Of a stretch of DNA of 64,000 bases, positions 56,143 to 64,000 are shown piece after piece. The DNA lies in NCBI GenBank assembly GCA_964556755.1, contig CAZKXI010000003.1, positions 1 to 64,000 on the forward strand. The letters are read 5' to 3'. The translations under genes and the position numbers were made by a program. How positions within the stretch are numbered: the first letter of the stretch is position 1; each line of letters opens with the position of its first letter. This stretch comes from UBA4085 sp964556755 (GTDB lineage: Bacteria > Acidobacteriota > Aminicenantia > Aminicenantales > UBA4085). The notes under the pieces are model-generated. The model worked only from the letters and a program-made list of their open reading frames with translations. It searched no databases and had not been told where the DNA came from.

Positions 56143-58587
56143 ATGTCTTACGATTGGGGATCTTCGCCGAGAAGGAGAAAGCGACTCCTCTGGGGGCAAC
56201 TCCTTCTCTGGCTCATATTTATCTGCCCGGCGGTCTACACTCAAGAGGAGGTTGTATGGCAAGGCCGTCTACTTTCCAATTGGGGTTCAAGATCTTATGG
56301 CTTACGAATCGAGATTTTTGATGTTTCTCACTCCGCCCAGCTCGCCAAGCTCTCTGACTATCGCCAAGCCGTCGACGCTAGGGAGTTTAAAGGCTTCATT
56401 GAAAGCCGTGTCTTAGGATCTCTCCAAATCACGGGGGGAGGGAAAATCGTGGTTCCTATCAATGCCATCGTCAAGAAGAGGACGACGACGGGATGGCGGT
56501 ATCTCCTTGTGACTAGAAACCTCTTAGTTGAGCCCGGATCCTCACGGGTGTCGAGTATGTCGAGTTTCGGTCCGGGCGCGGCATCAAGGGCAGGATTGAA
56601 TAGCGCGGAAAAAGACCGTTTTATCACCATCGTCTTGGATCTGGATGAACGCCTTGCCGGAAACGGAAATCTTTACGAGAACGCCAATCTAGAATTTTCG
56701 AATGAAGATATCACGATAATTTCCTCGACCTCCATCCCCAAGAGAGTCATCGAGCTCAGGACCGAAGAACAGTTTCGGGCTGGCGCTGAGAACGGCTCGC
56801 TCACAATCACGTCCGGAGCTCACTTAGCAAAGGCGCTCCAAGAAGCGGCCGCTAAGTTTCGAGCGAAGGACGAATCGCCCGCGGCGAGAGCTTACCAGGC
56901 CGAGGAGATGTACCTAGACCTGGATGTAATGAATTTCGAGACGACGATCGAAAAAATTGTGAAATTGTCGGTTCTGGGAACTATCACGAGCAGACAAAGG
57001 AATGCCCTGGCTTACGCTCGGTATCGCCTTCATCAGTTCGATGAAGCCCAACGCCTCCTCGAGGATCTGATCCGAGATGATCCCGGCGATCTTCAAGCCT
57101 ATACGCTCTTGAGCTGCTTGCTTGATCAAGGAGGGCGAAGGGAAGAAGCTGCACGGATATCCACGGCTTTTGAGAACAGAATCGAAAGCTGGTTCGCCGA
57201 TTCGGCGAATCCTACAAATGAGGAAAAAGAGCTAGTCAAGAAAATAATCCCTCAAGCCGGACTTCCGGCCTATATACTCGGATTGCGATCGATCCAAGAG
57301 GCCGATTATAAAGCTGCAAAAGAGTGGCTTTTGCGAGCTCGCCGATTTGGTTATTACCCGACAGATTGCTGGATCCTTCGTGTTTTCATCGAATACGAGC
57401 GAAAGGCGTGGCCGGAAGTCCTCTGGATGATCTGGCAGGGAGCAGAATATGGCGAGGCGAATCTGTCGGAGAAGTCGAAGAGCCGATTGTCGTCCATTAA
57501 GGGCGGAGTAAGCGACAAGGTGCCGGCAGAGATCAAATGGATGGAAGGGATCGCCTTAGAGCACATGGGCAAGTCTGAAGAAGGCTTCGCGGCGCTCAAA
57601 GCGGCAGAAATTCAGAAACCCTTTGATCCGGAAATTTTAAAGCCGTTGGCGATGCGATATTGGCGAAGCGGCCAACGGGAAGCCGCGCTGGCTTTATGGC
57701 GACGATGGGCGGCCCTATATCCGCAAGATGGGCGAGCTCGAGATGTTTTGAGAGCGGCCCTCGATGGGAATCCCTTGAACGAGACCCTTGAGGGTCTCTC
57801 GCGATCCGGAGATTTCCTAAAAGACCTGAATGTCCGTTATCCCCATTCTTTTCGTAGCGATTCCCTAAAGATCGCCGACCAAGTCAATCGATCCGCCTTG
57901 AAGATGGTCGGAGAAGGAAAGGCCGAGGCAGCCGCGATGAGGCTTCGATCCTTCGCCGAAATCTACGAGCTTTCTCCCACCATCTATTACAATTTGGCGC
58001 TTATGGAGAAGAATTTCGGCCATGATCTCGATGCGCTCCGCTGGGCTCTCAAAGCCGTTGAGTTGAAGCCAAATTACAAGGAAGCTTATGACTTGGCCGG
58101 AAATGTCTTTCTGCAGTTGGGCGATTGCGCCGCCTCCGTTCGATTCTATTCGCGGGCTCTGGAAATCGACAGGGGCGATCCACTAAGTCAGTACAATTTA
58201 GGCTGCGCTTTCTGGTGCGAACAGGACTTAGTAAACGCCGAAAAGTGCTGGCTTGCTGCCCTTCGCGAGGATAAGTCACGGGCTTTCGCGAGAAACGAGG
58301 ATCGATCCGACGTAACTAGGATCGAGCTCGATATCGACGTCGAGCCGGTGTCTGCGATGGCTCAGCGCTCCATGGGCTACCTTTTTATAAAGCGGGGCGA
58401 TACTGAGCAAGCCTTGGACATGTTCGTGAGCTTGATCAAATCGAATCCTGCCGCACCGCAGCCCTATTTCGAGGTGGGAAAGCTGTTGCTCGAAAAGAAA
58501 CAAGAACAGGAAGCTGAGACGTACTTCCAACAATACGTTTCGAGAGGAGGCGATGAAGCCAAGGTGAGGGCCCTGACTAAGAAATAG
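56143..58587 (+). CDS. Large TPR-repeat protein with signal peptide, atypical composition
   Basis: ATG 56143 behind GAAGGAGGGA gives 814 residues; an upstream ATG at 56119 lacks an RBS. The N-terminus has a hydrophobic signal-like segment (LLWGQLLLWLIFICPAVYT). Residues about 20-200 form a beta-rich domain (WQGRLLSNWGSRSYGLRIEIFDV). From about 280 to the end TPR-type helices dominate (ALAYARYRLHQFDEAQRLLEDLI, PTIYYNLALMEKNFGHDLDALRWALKAVELKPN, PLSQYNLGCAFWCEQDLVNAEKCWLAAL). Probably a periplasmic scaffold. Codon use is far less G/C-ending than in neighbouring genes (frequent TTA, ATA, AGA, AAA), suggesting recent transfer or low expression. It ends 10 bp before the convergent RND gene. Confidence 0.78.
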   Translation: MSYDWGSSPRRRKRLLWGQLLLWLIFICPAVYTQEEVVWQGRLLSNWGSRSYGLRIEIFDVSHSAQLAKLSDYRQAVDAREFKGFIESRVLGSLQITGGGKIVVPINAIVKKRTTTGWRYLLVTRNLLVEPGSSRVSSMSSFGPGAASRAGLNSAEKDRFITIVLDLDERLAGNGNLYENANLEFSNEDITIISSTSIPKRVIELRTEEQFRAGAENGSLTITSGAHLAKALQEAAAKFRAKDESPAARAYQAEEMYLDLDVMNFETTIEKIVKLSVLGTITSRQRNALAYARYRLHQFDEAQRLLEDLIRDDPGDLQAYTLLSCLLDQGGRREEAARISTAFENRIESWFADSANPTNEEKELVKKIIPQAGLPAYILGLRSIQEADYKAAKEWLLRARRFGYYPTDCWILRVFIEYERKAWPEVLWMIWQGAEYGEANLSEKSKSRLSSIKGGVSDKVPAEIKWMEGIALEHMGKSEEGFAALKAAEIQKPFDPEILKPLAMRYWRSGQREAALALWRRWAALYPQDGRARDVLRAALDGNPLNETLEGLSRSGDFLKDLNVRYPHSFRSDSLKIADQVNRSALKMVGEGKAEAAAMRLRSFAEIYELSPTIYYNLALMEKNFGHDLDALRWALKAVELKPNYKEAYDLAGNVFLQLGDCAASVRFYSRALEIDRGDPLSQYNLGCAFWCEQDLVNAEKCWLAALREDKSRAFARNEDRSDVTRIELDIDVEPVSAMAQRSMGYLFIKRGDTEQALDMFVSLIKSNPAAPQPYFEVGKLLLEKKQEQEAETYFQQYVSRGGDEAKVRALTKK

Positions 58588-58597
58588 GTCCTCCCGT

Positions 58598-61500
58598 TTA
58601 ATGAACAGGTAACAACGCCTTAGACGGGGCCCGGTTCTTCGAAGCCAGGCAGTAGAGACTGGGGATCGAGACCGGGGCCAACAGCAGGATCGAGATAAGG
58701 CCGCCAAAGATGACCGTGGCCATAGGCCTTTGGATATCCGAGCCGATGCCCGATGCCAGGGTGGCCGGCAGGATGCCCAGGAGCGCGACCAGCACGATCT
58801 GGACGCGGGGCCCCATCTGGCTCTCGGCGGCCGCGACCGACGCGTCCGAGGCGCTCATCCCCGTCTCGAAGCGGATGCGGTTGACTTCGGCGATATAAAG
58901 GACGCCGGTCATCACCGCGACGCCGAAGACCGAGACGAATCCGACGGCCGCTGAGACGCTGAAGGGAATGCCGCGCAGGACCAGGGCCGCCACTCCGCCG
59001 ACGAAGGCCAGGGGGACGTTCAGCAGGATCAAGCCGGCGTCGACGGCCGATTTGAAAGCCAGGTAGAGGATGCCGAACATCAGGAAGATGGTCAGCGGGA
59101 TGATGACCGTCAGGCGGCGTCCGGCCCGGGCCAAGTTTTCGAACTGACCGCCCCACTCGATTCGATAGCCTTGGGGAAGGGGGATGGCGGCGGCGATCTT
59201 CCGCCGGGCCTCGGCCGCAAATCCTCCCTGGTCGCGGCCCCGGATGTTGGTTCGGACGCTGATCTGGCGGCGGTTCTCCCTCCGGGTGATGATGCTGGCG
59301 CCGTCGCGCACGTCGATGGAGGCCAGCTGGGAGAGAGGGATGCGGCTTCCATCCGGAGCGGCCACCAGCGTCTCCCGGATGGCGCCGAGGTCGCCCCTCG
59401 CCGCGGGGATGTGGCGGACGGTGATATCGAATCGGCGGTCGCCCTCGTAGATCTCGCTGACCGCGTGCCCGCCAATGGCCAGCTCGATGACCTCCTGGAT
59501 GTCGGCGACGTTCAGACCGTGCCGGGCCACCGCCTCGCGGTCGACCGAGATGCTCAGCTGGGCCTGGTCTGGATCCTGTTCGACGGCGCTATCCGCTGCG
59601 CCGCGGATGCCCTGGAGGATCTCCAGGGCCCGTCCCGCCATGCGCCGCATCTCGGCCAGGTCGGGACCGGTGAAGATGACGGCCAGGTCGGCCGACGATC
59701 CCGTCACCGACTCGGTGACCATGTCGATGATCGGCTGGGTGAAGCTGAAGGCCGTCCCGGGAATACGGGACCGGAGCCGGGCGGCGAGCTCTTCGACCAG
59801 CCCGGCCTTGGTCCGGCCGCGGGCCCAGGTCTTATAAGGCTTCAATCCGACCAGGAACTCGGTTCGGTTGGGGCCGAACGGCTCCGTGTTGGAGTCTTGG
59901 CGGCCTGTTTGGGAGCTGACGAAGGACACCTCCGGCGACTGGCGGAGGAGGTCGCGAACGCGAGCGGCCGTAGCGGCTGACTCCTCGATCGCGGTCCCAG
60001 GCGCCATATTGGCCCGAACCCAGATGACGCCCTCGTCCAGCTGAGGCAGGAACTCCGTCCCCATCCCGACCGCCAGCCAGCCGCCGCCGGCGACGAGAAC
60101 GGCCAGCCCGGCCACCACCGCGCGACTGCGGTTCACCACGAATCCGCAAAGCCGTCCGAAGACGGCCGAGAGGGCCTTGATCGGGCGGCTCTCCTTGACC
60201 TTGATCCGGCCGCCGAAGACGGCCGCGGCCAGGGCCGGGACGAGGGTCATGGTGATCAAGAGGGCTCCGATCAGGGCGAAGCAGACCGTGTAGGCCATCG
60301 GCGTGAACAGGCGGCGCTCTACGCGCTCCAACGTGAACAGAGGGATGTAGGCGGCGATGATAATGATGAGGGAGACGAAGATGGGCCTCTCCATGGCTCC
60401 CGCCGCCCGCCGCACGGATTCGAGCGGCTTCTCGCCCCCTCCGCTTTCCTCGCCGAGAGTCTTGACGATGCGGCCGACCATGATGAGCGTGCCGTCGATG
60501 ATGATGCCGAGATCGAGGGCGCCCAAGCTCAGCAGGTTGGCCGGAATGCCCGCCAGCTTCATGCAGATGAAGGCGAAGAGGAGGGACAACGGGATGGTGG
60601 CGGAGGCCAATAGGGCGGCCCGCCAGGAGCCGAGGAAGAGCAGGGAGACGCCCAGAACGACGACCAGGGCTTCGCTCAGGGTCCGGGCCACCGTGCGCAG
60701 GGTGCTGGCGACCAGATCCGTCCGGTCATAGATCGGCCGCAGCTTCGTCCCGGCGGGAAGCGTCGCGTTGATCTCGGCCACAGCTTCGCGGACGCCCCGC
60801 AGGACTTGACTCGGATTCTCGCTCCGCCGCATGGCGACCACGCCCTCGACCAGGCCGTTGCGGGCGTCGAGGCCGAAGATGCCGGTGCGGGGCGCCGCTC
60901 CGATGCGGACGGTTCCTATGTCTCGGACATAGACGGGGACGCCGTCGACCGAAGCCACGACCACCCGCTCCAGGTCCCGCGGCGACCGGATCATGCCGAA
61001 GCCGCGAACGACCATGGCTTGCTGGCCGTTGCCGACCAGGGAGCCGCCGGCGTTCTGGTTGTTGGCTCCGATCGTCTCCGCCAAGTGACCGATCGTGATG
61101 CCGTAGCGGTAGAGAGCCAGGGGGTCGACTTCAATCTGATACTGCTTGACCAGTCCGCCGAAGGCAAAGACGTCGCCGACGCCGGGGACCTGCATCAAGC
61201 GGGGCGCGACGACCCAGTCCTGGATCTCGCGGCGCTCGATCTCGCCCAAGCCGTCCGCCTCGACGATGTAGCGGTAGATCTCTCCCGCCGGCGTCGTCGG
61301 CGGCGCCAGCGAGGGCGAAGCGCCCTCGGGCAGCTCCAGATCGCGCAGCTTCTCCAGAACGGATTGCCGAGCGTAGAATTCCTCCACCCCGTATTCGAAG
61401 GTCAGATCGACCACCGACAGCCCGAAGATGGTCCGAGAGCGGCGGGCGATGGCTCGCGGCACGGCCTGCAGGGCCCGCTCGACCGGAATGGTCACCTGCT

Positions 61501-61687
61501 GCTCGATCTCCTCGGCTGCCCAGCCCGGGACCAGGGTGATGACGATGACCTGGGTTTCGGAGATGTCCGGGTAGGCCTCGACCTTGAGGGAGCGGAAGGC
61601 GAGATATCCGGCGACGGTGAGGACGCCGGCCAAAAGAAAGACGACGGCCCGGCGATTGAGGGCGAAGCGCAAAATGGCGGCGATCAT
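58598..61687 (-). CDS. CzcA-type RND efflux pump
   Basis: The product has 1029 residues from ATG 61687, one base after the adaptor stop. It has the RND layout: TM1 (VVFLLAGVLTVAGYLAF), a large periplasmic porter domain, TM2-TM6, a second periplasmic domain and TM7-TM12. Motifs EAYPDISETQV, PGWAAEEIEQQVTIPVE, FGLSVVDLTFEYG and GALDLGIIIDGTLIMV mark the heavy-metal (CzcA/CusA) subfamily. In CzcA the TM4 proton-relay residues are D402, D408 and E415; both Asp are here but the Glu position is Gly (VGRI instead of VENC). It exports metals or other cations together with the adaptor and outer-membrane factor encoded upstream. Confidence 0.93.
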   Translation of the reverse strand: MIAAILRFALNRRAVVFLLAGVLTVAGYLAFRSLKVEAYPDISETQVIVITLVPGWAAEEIEQQVTIPVERALQAVPRAIARRSRTIFGLSVVDLTFEYGVEEFYARQSVLEKLRDLELPEGASPSLAPPTTPAGEIYRYIVEADGLGEIERREIQDWVVAPRLMQVPGVGDVFAFGGLVKQYQIEVDPLALYRYGITIGHLAETIGANNQNAGGSLVGNGQQAMVVRGFGMIRSPRDLERVVVASVDGVPVYVRDIGTVRIGAAPRTGIFGLDARNGLVEGVVAMRRSENPSQVLRGVREAVAEINATLPAGTKLRPIYDRTDLVASTLRTVARTLSEALVVVLGVSLLFLGSWRAALLASATIPLSLLFAFICMKLAGIPANLLSLGALDLGIIIDGTLIMVGRIVKTLGEESGGGEKPLESVRRAAGAMERPIFVSLIIIIAAYIPLFTLERVERRLFTPMAYTVCFALIGALLITMTLVPALAAAVFGGRIKVKESRPIKALSAVFGRLCGFVVNRSRAVVAGLAVLVAGGGWLAVGMGTEFLPQLDEGVIWVRANMAPGTAIEESAATAARVRDLLRQSPEVSFVSSQTGRQDSNTEPFGPNRTEFLVGLKPYKTWARGRTKAGLVEELAARLRSRIPGTAFSFTQPIIDMVTESVTGSSADLAVIFTGPDLAEMRRMAGRALEILQGIRGAADSAVEQDPDQAQLSISVDREAVARHGLNVADIQEVIELAIGGHAVSEIYEGDRRFDITVRHIPAARGDLGAIRETLVAAPDGSRIPLSQLASIDVRDGASIITRRENRRQISVRTNIRGRDQGGFAAEARRKIAAAIPLPQGYRIEWGGQFENLARAGRRLTVIIPLTIFLMFGILYLAFKSAVDAGLILLNVPLAFVGGVAALVLRGIPFSVSAAVGFVSVFGVAVMTGVLYIAEVNRIRFETGMSASDASVAAAESQMGPRVQIVLVALLGILPATLASGIGSDIQRPMATVIFGGLISILLLAPVSIPSLYCLASKNRAPSKALLPVH

Positions 61688-61688
61688 C

Positions 61689-62855
61689 TCAGCGGATCTC
61701 CATCCCGGCCAGGAACATGACTCCTTCGACGGCGACGCGATCACCCGCCGCCAATCCCCGCAGGACGGGAATCCGCAGGCCGCTCTCCGCCCCCAGGCGG
61801 ACTTCCACGCGCTCGAACCGGCCCCGGCCGCGCTCGACGAAGAGGCAGGAGGCGGCGCCGCGGCGGTAGACCGCGCCGGCGGGAACGACCGGGAAGGAAC
61901 CGGCCTCGTGCATATGGCGGATGCGCCCGAACATGCCCGGCCGCAGCCGTCCGGAGGGATTGGGCAGCTCGGCCCGCACCTGGACGGTCCGCGTCTTGGG
62001 ATCGAGGACGTCGGCGATGCGTGTCACCCGGGCTTGGAACGTCTCCCCGGGGTAGGCGATCAGCTCCAGCTCGATCCGCTCGCCCGGCTCGATCAGACGG
62101 ATCGACGTCTCCGGGATCTCGGACGTCACCCAGACCGTGCTGAGGTCGGCTACCGTCATGACCGGAGTCGAGACGTCGCTCAGGTACTCGCCCGCCGACA
62201 CCGAAAGCTCGATGACCTTGCCCGTCAGGGGCGCCGTGACGGTCATGCGCGAGCTCGGCGAGGTCCGGTCGAGGCCCAGGATCTCCAGACGGCGGCGGGC
62301 CTGCTCGCGGGCCGCTTCGGTCTGGTCGACCGAAGCCTGGGCTACGGCCAGTTCGTTCTCCGCGGCCATGACGTCCTTGCGCGAAGCGGCCTTGTGCTCG
62401 AAGAGGTCGTTGGCCCGGTTGCGGTCGGCCGTGACCTTGGCCAGATTAGCCCGCGACTGGACGGCCGCGGACAAGGCTTGCCGGTAGGCCGAGACGGCGT
62501 CCTCGGCCTCGGGGCTGTCCACCGTCATCACCGGCTGCCCCGCCCGCACGGAATCGCCGAGCCGGACCGCGACGGTCGCGACGCGGCCGGCCGCCGGGAC
62601 ATGGACGCGGCCGACCCGGCTGACGTCGAAGTCGATCTGGCCGGGAGCGGAGACCTCATTCAGAGAGACCGGAGCGGCTTGGACGGTCTCGACTCGAACC
62701 TGCTCGAGCAGGGGCGAATCGGGCGGTAGGACGATCAAGCCGCCGGCTCCCGCTTCGGGGGCGGCCGTGGCCTCGGCCGGGGGAGCCTTGCGGCAGCCGA
62801 TCTCGGTCGTCAGGGCGAGTCCGACTAGGAGGAGAATGAAGCCTCTATTTCTCAT
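61689..62855 (-). CDS. RND periplasmic adaptor lipoprotein (CzcB/HlyD type)
   Basis: The product has 388 residues. The signal peptide ends in lipobox ALTTEIGC. It has a barrel-sandwich/lipoyl half (VGRVHVPAAGRVATVAVRLGDSVRAGQPV), a coiled hairpin of about 90 residues (SRANLAKVTADRNRANDLFEHKAASRKDVMAAENELAVAQ), the return lipoyl half (VTAPLTGKVIELSVSAGEYL), then beta-barrel and membrane-proximal domains. No His-rich metal-binding N-terminus is visible. The start overlaps the end of the upstream outer-membrane gene by 11 nt. Confidence 0.92.
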   Translation of the reverse strand: MRNRGFILLLVGLALTTEIGCRKAPPAEATAAPEAGAGGLIVLPPDSPLLEQVRVETVQAAPVSLNEVSAPGQIDFDVSRVGRVHVPAAGRVATVAVRLGDSVRAGQPVMTVDSPEAEDAVSAYRQALSAAVQSRANLAKVTADRNRANDLFEHKAASRKDVMAAENELAVAQASVDQTEAAREQARRRLEILGLDRTSPSSRMTVTAPLTGKVIELSVSAGEYLSDVSTPVMTVADLSTVWVTSEIPETSIRLIEPGERIELELIAYPGETFQARVTRIADVLDPKTRTVQVRAELPNPSGRLRPGMFGRIRHMHEAGSFPVVPAGAVYRRGAASCLFVERGRGRFERVEVRLGAESGLRIPVLRGLAAGDRVAVEGVMFLAGMEIR

Positions 62856-64000
62856 CAGAATCTCCTTGGAGCGGCCGACCGACCGCCCGTTCCAGCGCGG
62901 CCAAGGTGAGGCGATAGCTCATGCGCGCTTCAGCGTAGGAGCGGCGCGCGTCCAACAGGCTGCGGCGGGCTTCGATCAGCTCGATACCGCCGATCTCGCC
63001 CCTCTCGTAGCGGTAGAGAAAAGCGGCGTAGGCCTCTTCGGCCGGCCGCACGATCTTGTCGGCGTAGAGCCCGATCTGTGCCCGGGCCGCCTCGGCATGG
63101 GCGGCGGCCTCTTCGACCTCGCGTCCGATCCGGTTTTGCAGGTCCTCGGCGTCGCGGCGCAGGGAGCGCGCGTCCGCTTCGGCCTCGGCCATGGCGCCGC
63201 GCTTCGGCTGCCAGAAGAACACCGGCAGGGCGAATGACAGGGTCAGATCCCACGTCGTCGCTTCGCCGGCCAGCCGGTGTCGCGATAATCCCAGGCTGAA
63301 GTCGGGCCAGAGGCTCCTGCGGGCCTGCCGGAGCTTGAGGGCCCCGGCCGCTTCGGCCGCGCGAAGCTTCCTCATCTCCGGCCGTTCGGCGTCGGCCAGC
63401 TCTTGGAGCCGGTCCGGCTCCAGTTGAGCCAAGGTCGGCAGGGGATCCTCCCTGACCGCGAGCGGTTGGCGAGGTCCGCGGGCCAGAAGGTAGTTGAGGC
63501 GGGCTTCGGCCAGCCGCTTCTCATTGCGGGCGGTCAACAGGCCGGCGGTGGCCTTGGAGGCTTCCACCCGGGCCCGCAGGACTTCGACCTCGGCCGTGTC
63601 GCCGGCCGCCAGCTTGGCCTCGGCCTTGGCCAGAAAGTCGGCCGCCAGGTCCGCGTCCTGCTGGGCGTACTGGATCTTCTCCCCGGCCAGGATCAGCCCG
63701 TAGAAGGCCTCCGCCACCCGGAAGCGCAGGTCCAGCTGGAGCGATTCGATGTCCGCCGAGGCCTGCTCGGCCTCGTGGTCGGCGATGCGTCCGCGCAGGA
63801 TCCGGCGGCCGGGAAACTCGAGCGTTTGGCTGAGGCCGACATAGGTCTCGCCGGACGAGCCGAGGGAGAACGGGGCGGACTGGAGGTCGGAGTCGAGCTC
63901 GAAGGACGGCGGGGCGAGCTCACGAGCCTGGCGAGCCCGGGCCAGAGCGCTCTCATACGATTCACGGGACGAGAGCAAGAGGGGATGACGCTCCAAGGCG
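62845..64000 (-). CDS. TolC-type outer membrane efflux protein (N-terminal end outside the window)
   Basis: The frame is open to the last base, so the signal peptide and start lie beyond it; at least 385 residues are visible. The visible part begins in the first helical repeat (ALERHPLLLSSRESYESALARARQA), has the conserved FPGRR near the first strand, and shows the two-fold repeated coiled-coil architecture of outer membrane efflux proteins (second repeat begins near ERPEMRKLRAAEAAG). The 3' end overlaps the adaptor start by 11 nt, giving the order outer-membrane factor, adaptor, pump. Confidence 0.92.
   Translation of the reverse strand, partial: ALERHPLLLSSRESYESALARARQARELAPPSFELDSDLQSAPFSLGSSGETYVGLSQTLEFPGRRILRGRIADHEAEQASADIESLQLDLRFRVAEAFYGLILAGEKIQYAQQDADLAADFLAKAEAKLAAGDTAEVEVLRARVEASKATAGLLTARNEKRLAEARLNYLLARGPRQPLAVREDPLPTLAQLEPDRLQELADAERPEMRKLRAAEAAGALKLRQARRSLWPDFSLGLSRHRLAGEATTWDLTLSFALPVFFWQPKRGAMAEAEADARSLRRDAEDLQNRIGREVEEAAAHAEAARAQIGLYADKIVRPAEEAYAAFLYRYERGEIGGIELIEARRSLLDARRSYAEARMSYRLTLAALERAVGRPLQGDSDEK

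Overview
The window is high-GC DNA from a Gram-negative bacterium. Evidence for an outer membrane is an RND/adaptor/TolC-type efflux set, many lipoprotein signal peptides and many secreted enzymes. It looks metagenome-derived: a 100-N gap at 40768-40867 is flanked by an exact 55-bp duplication, typical of unmerged contig ends. The gene content (secreted glycosidases, tricorn-type and M28 peptidases, 6-bladed propeller and CARDB proteins, dispersed GGGGTCAG palindromes) would fit an Acidobacteriota/Aminicenantia-like lineage, but this is a guess from style, not a phylogenetic result. No rRNA, tRNA, CRISPR array or intact transposase was seen.

Region 1 (1-5.9 kb): a truncated DUF4143 ATPase, then a tightly overlapping three-gene unit: a tandem radical SAM/SPASM protein, a HEAT-repeat protein ending in five evenly spaced His-x-Asp motifs, and a small P-loop (AAA_28-like) protein. 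I regard this as the best candidate for an undescribed protein-modification system. It resembles, in logic only, the His-Xaa-Ser (Hxs) two-radical-SAM system. Region 2 (5.9-13.4 kb): a secreted unknown, an S41-C69 peptidase fusion translationally coupled to an ICMT-like membrane methyltransferase, a CPA2 antiporter with TrkA domains, and a CARDB/TIG protein.

Region 3 (13.6-36.8 kb) is a glycan-degradation neighbourhood: GH78 rhamnosidase, GxGYxYP protein, GH29 fucosidase, propeller glycosidase-like protein, GH97, GH95 and GH27. A CpxRA-like two-component system in it is divergent from a protein with four LTxxQ motifs. Region 4 (36.9-49.3 kb): CocE-type hydrolase, GNAT acetyltransferase, an internally duplicated AdoMet decarboxylase-like protein, a tricorn protease homologue, an M28 peptidase and a second GH29 fucosidase.

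Region 5 (49.3-53.9 kb) is a sialic-acid uptake and catabolism operon: an MFS transporter with a NanM-like kelch mutarotase inserted in its first periplasmic loop, an N-acetylneuraminate lyase, and an AGE-type N-acylglucosamine 2-epimerase. With the fucosidases and alpha-galactosidase it suggests use of sialylated, fucosylated glycoconjugates. Region 6 (54-64 kb): a membrane protein, a secreted protein, a compositionally different TPR protein and a CzcCBA-type RND operon running off the window end.

Four copies of a palindromic element (about 25.1, 36.8, 39.8 and 41.0 kb) share GGGGTCAGGTCTcAAGATTC-type arms. At three copies the element ends provide the TAG stop codons of the abutting genes.
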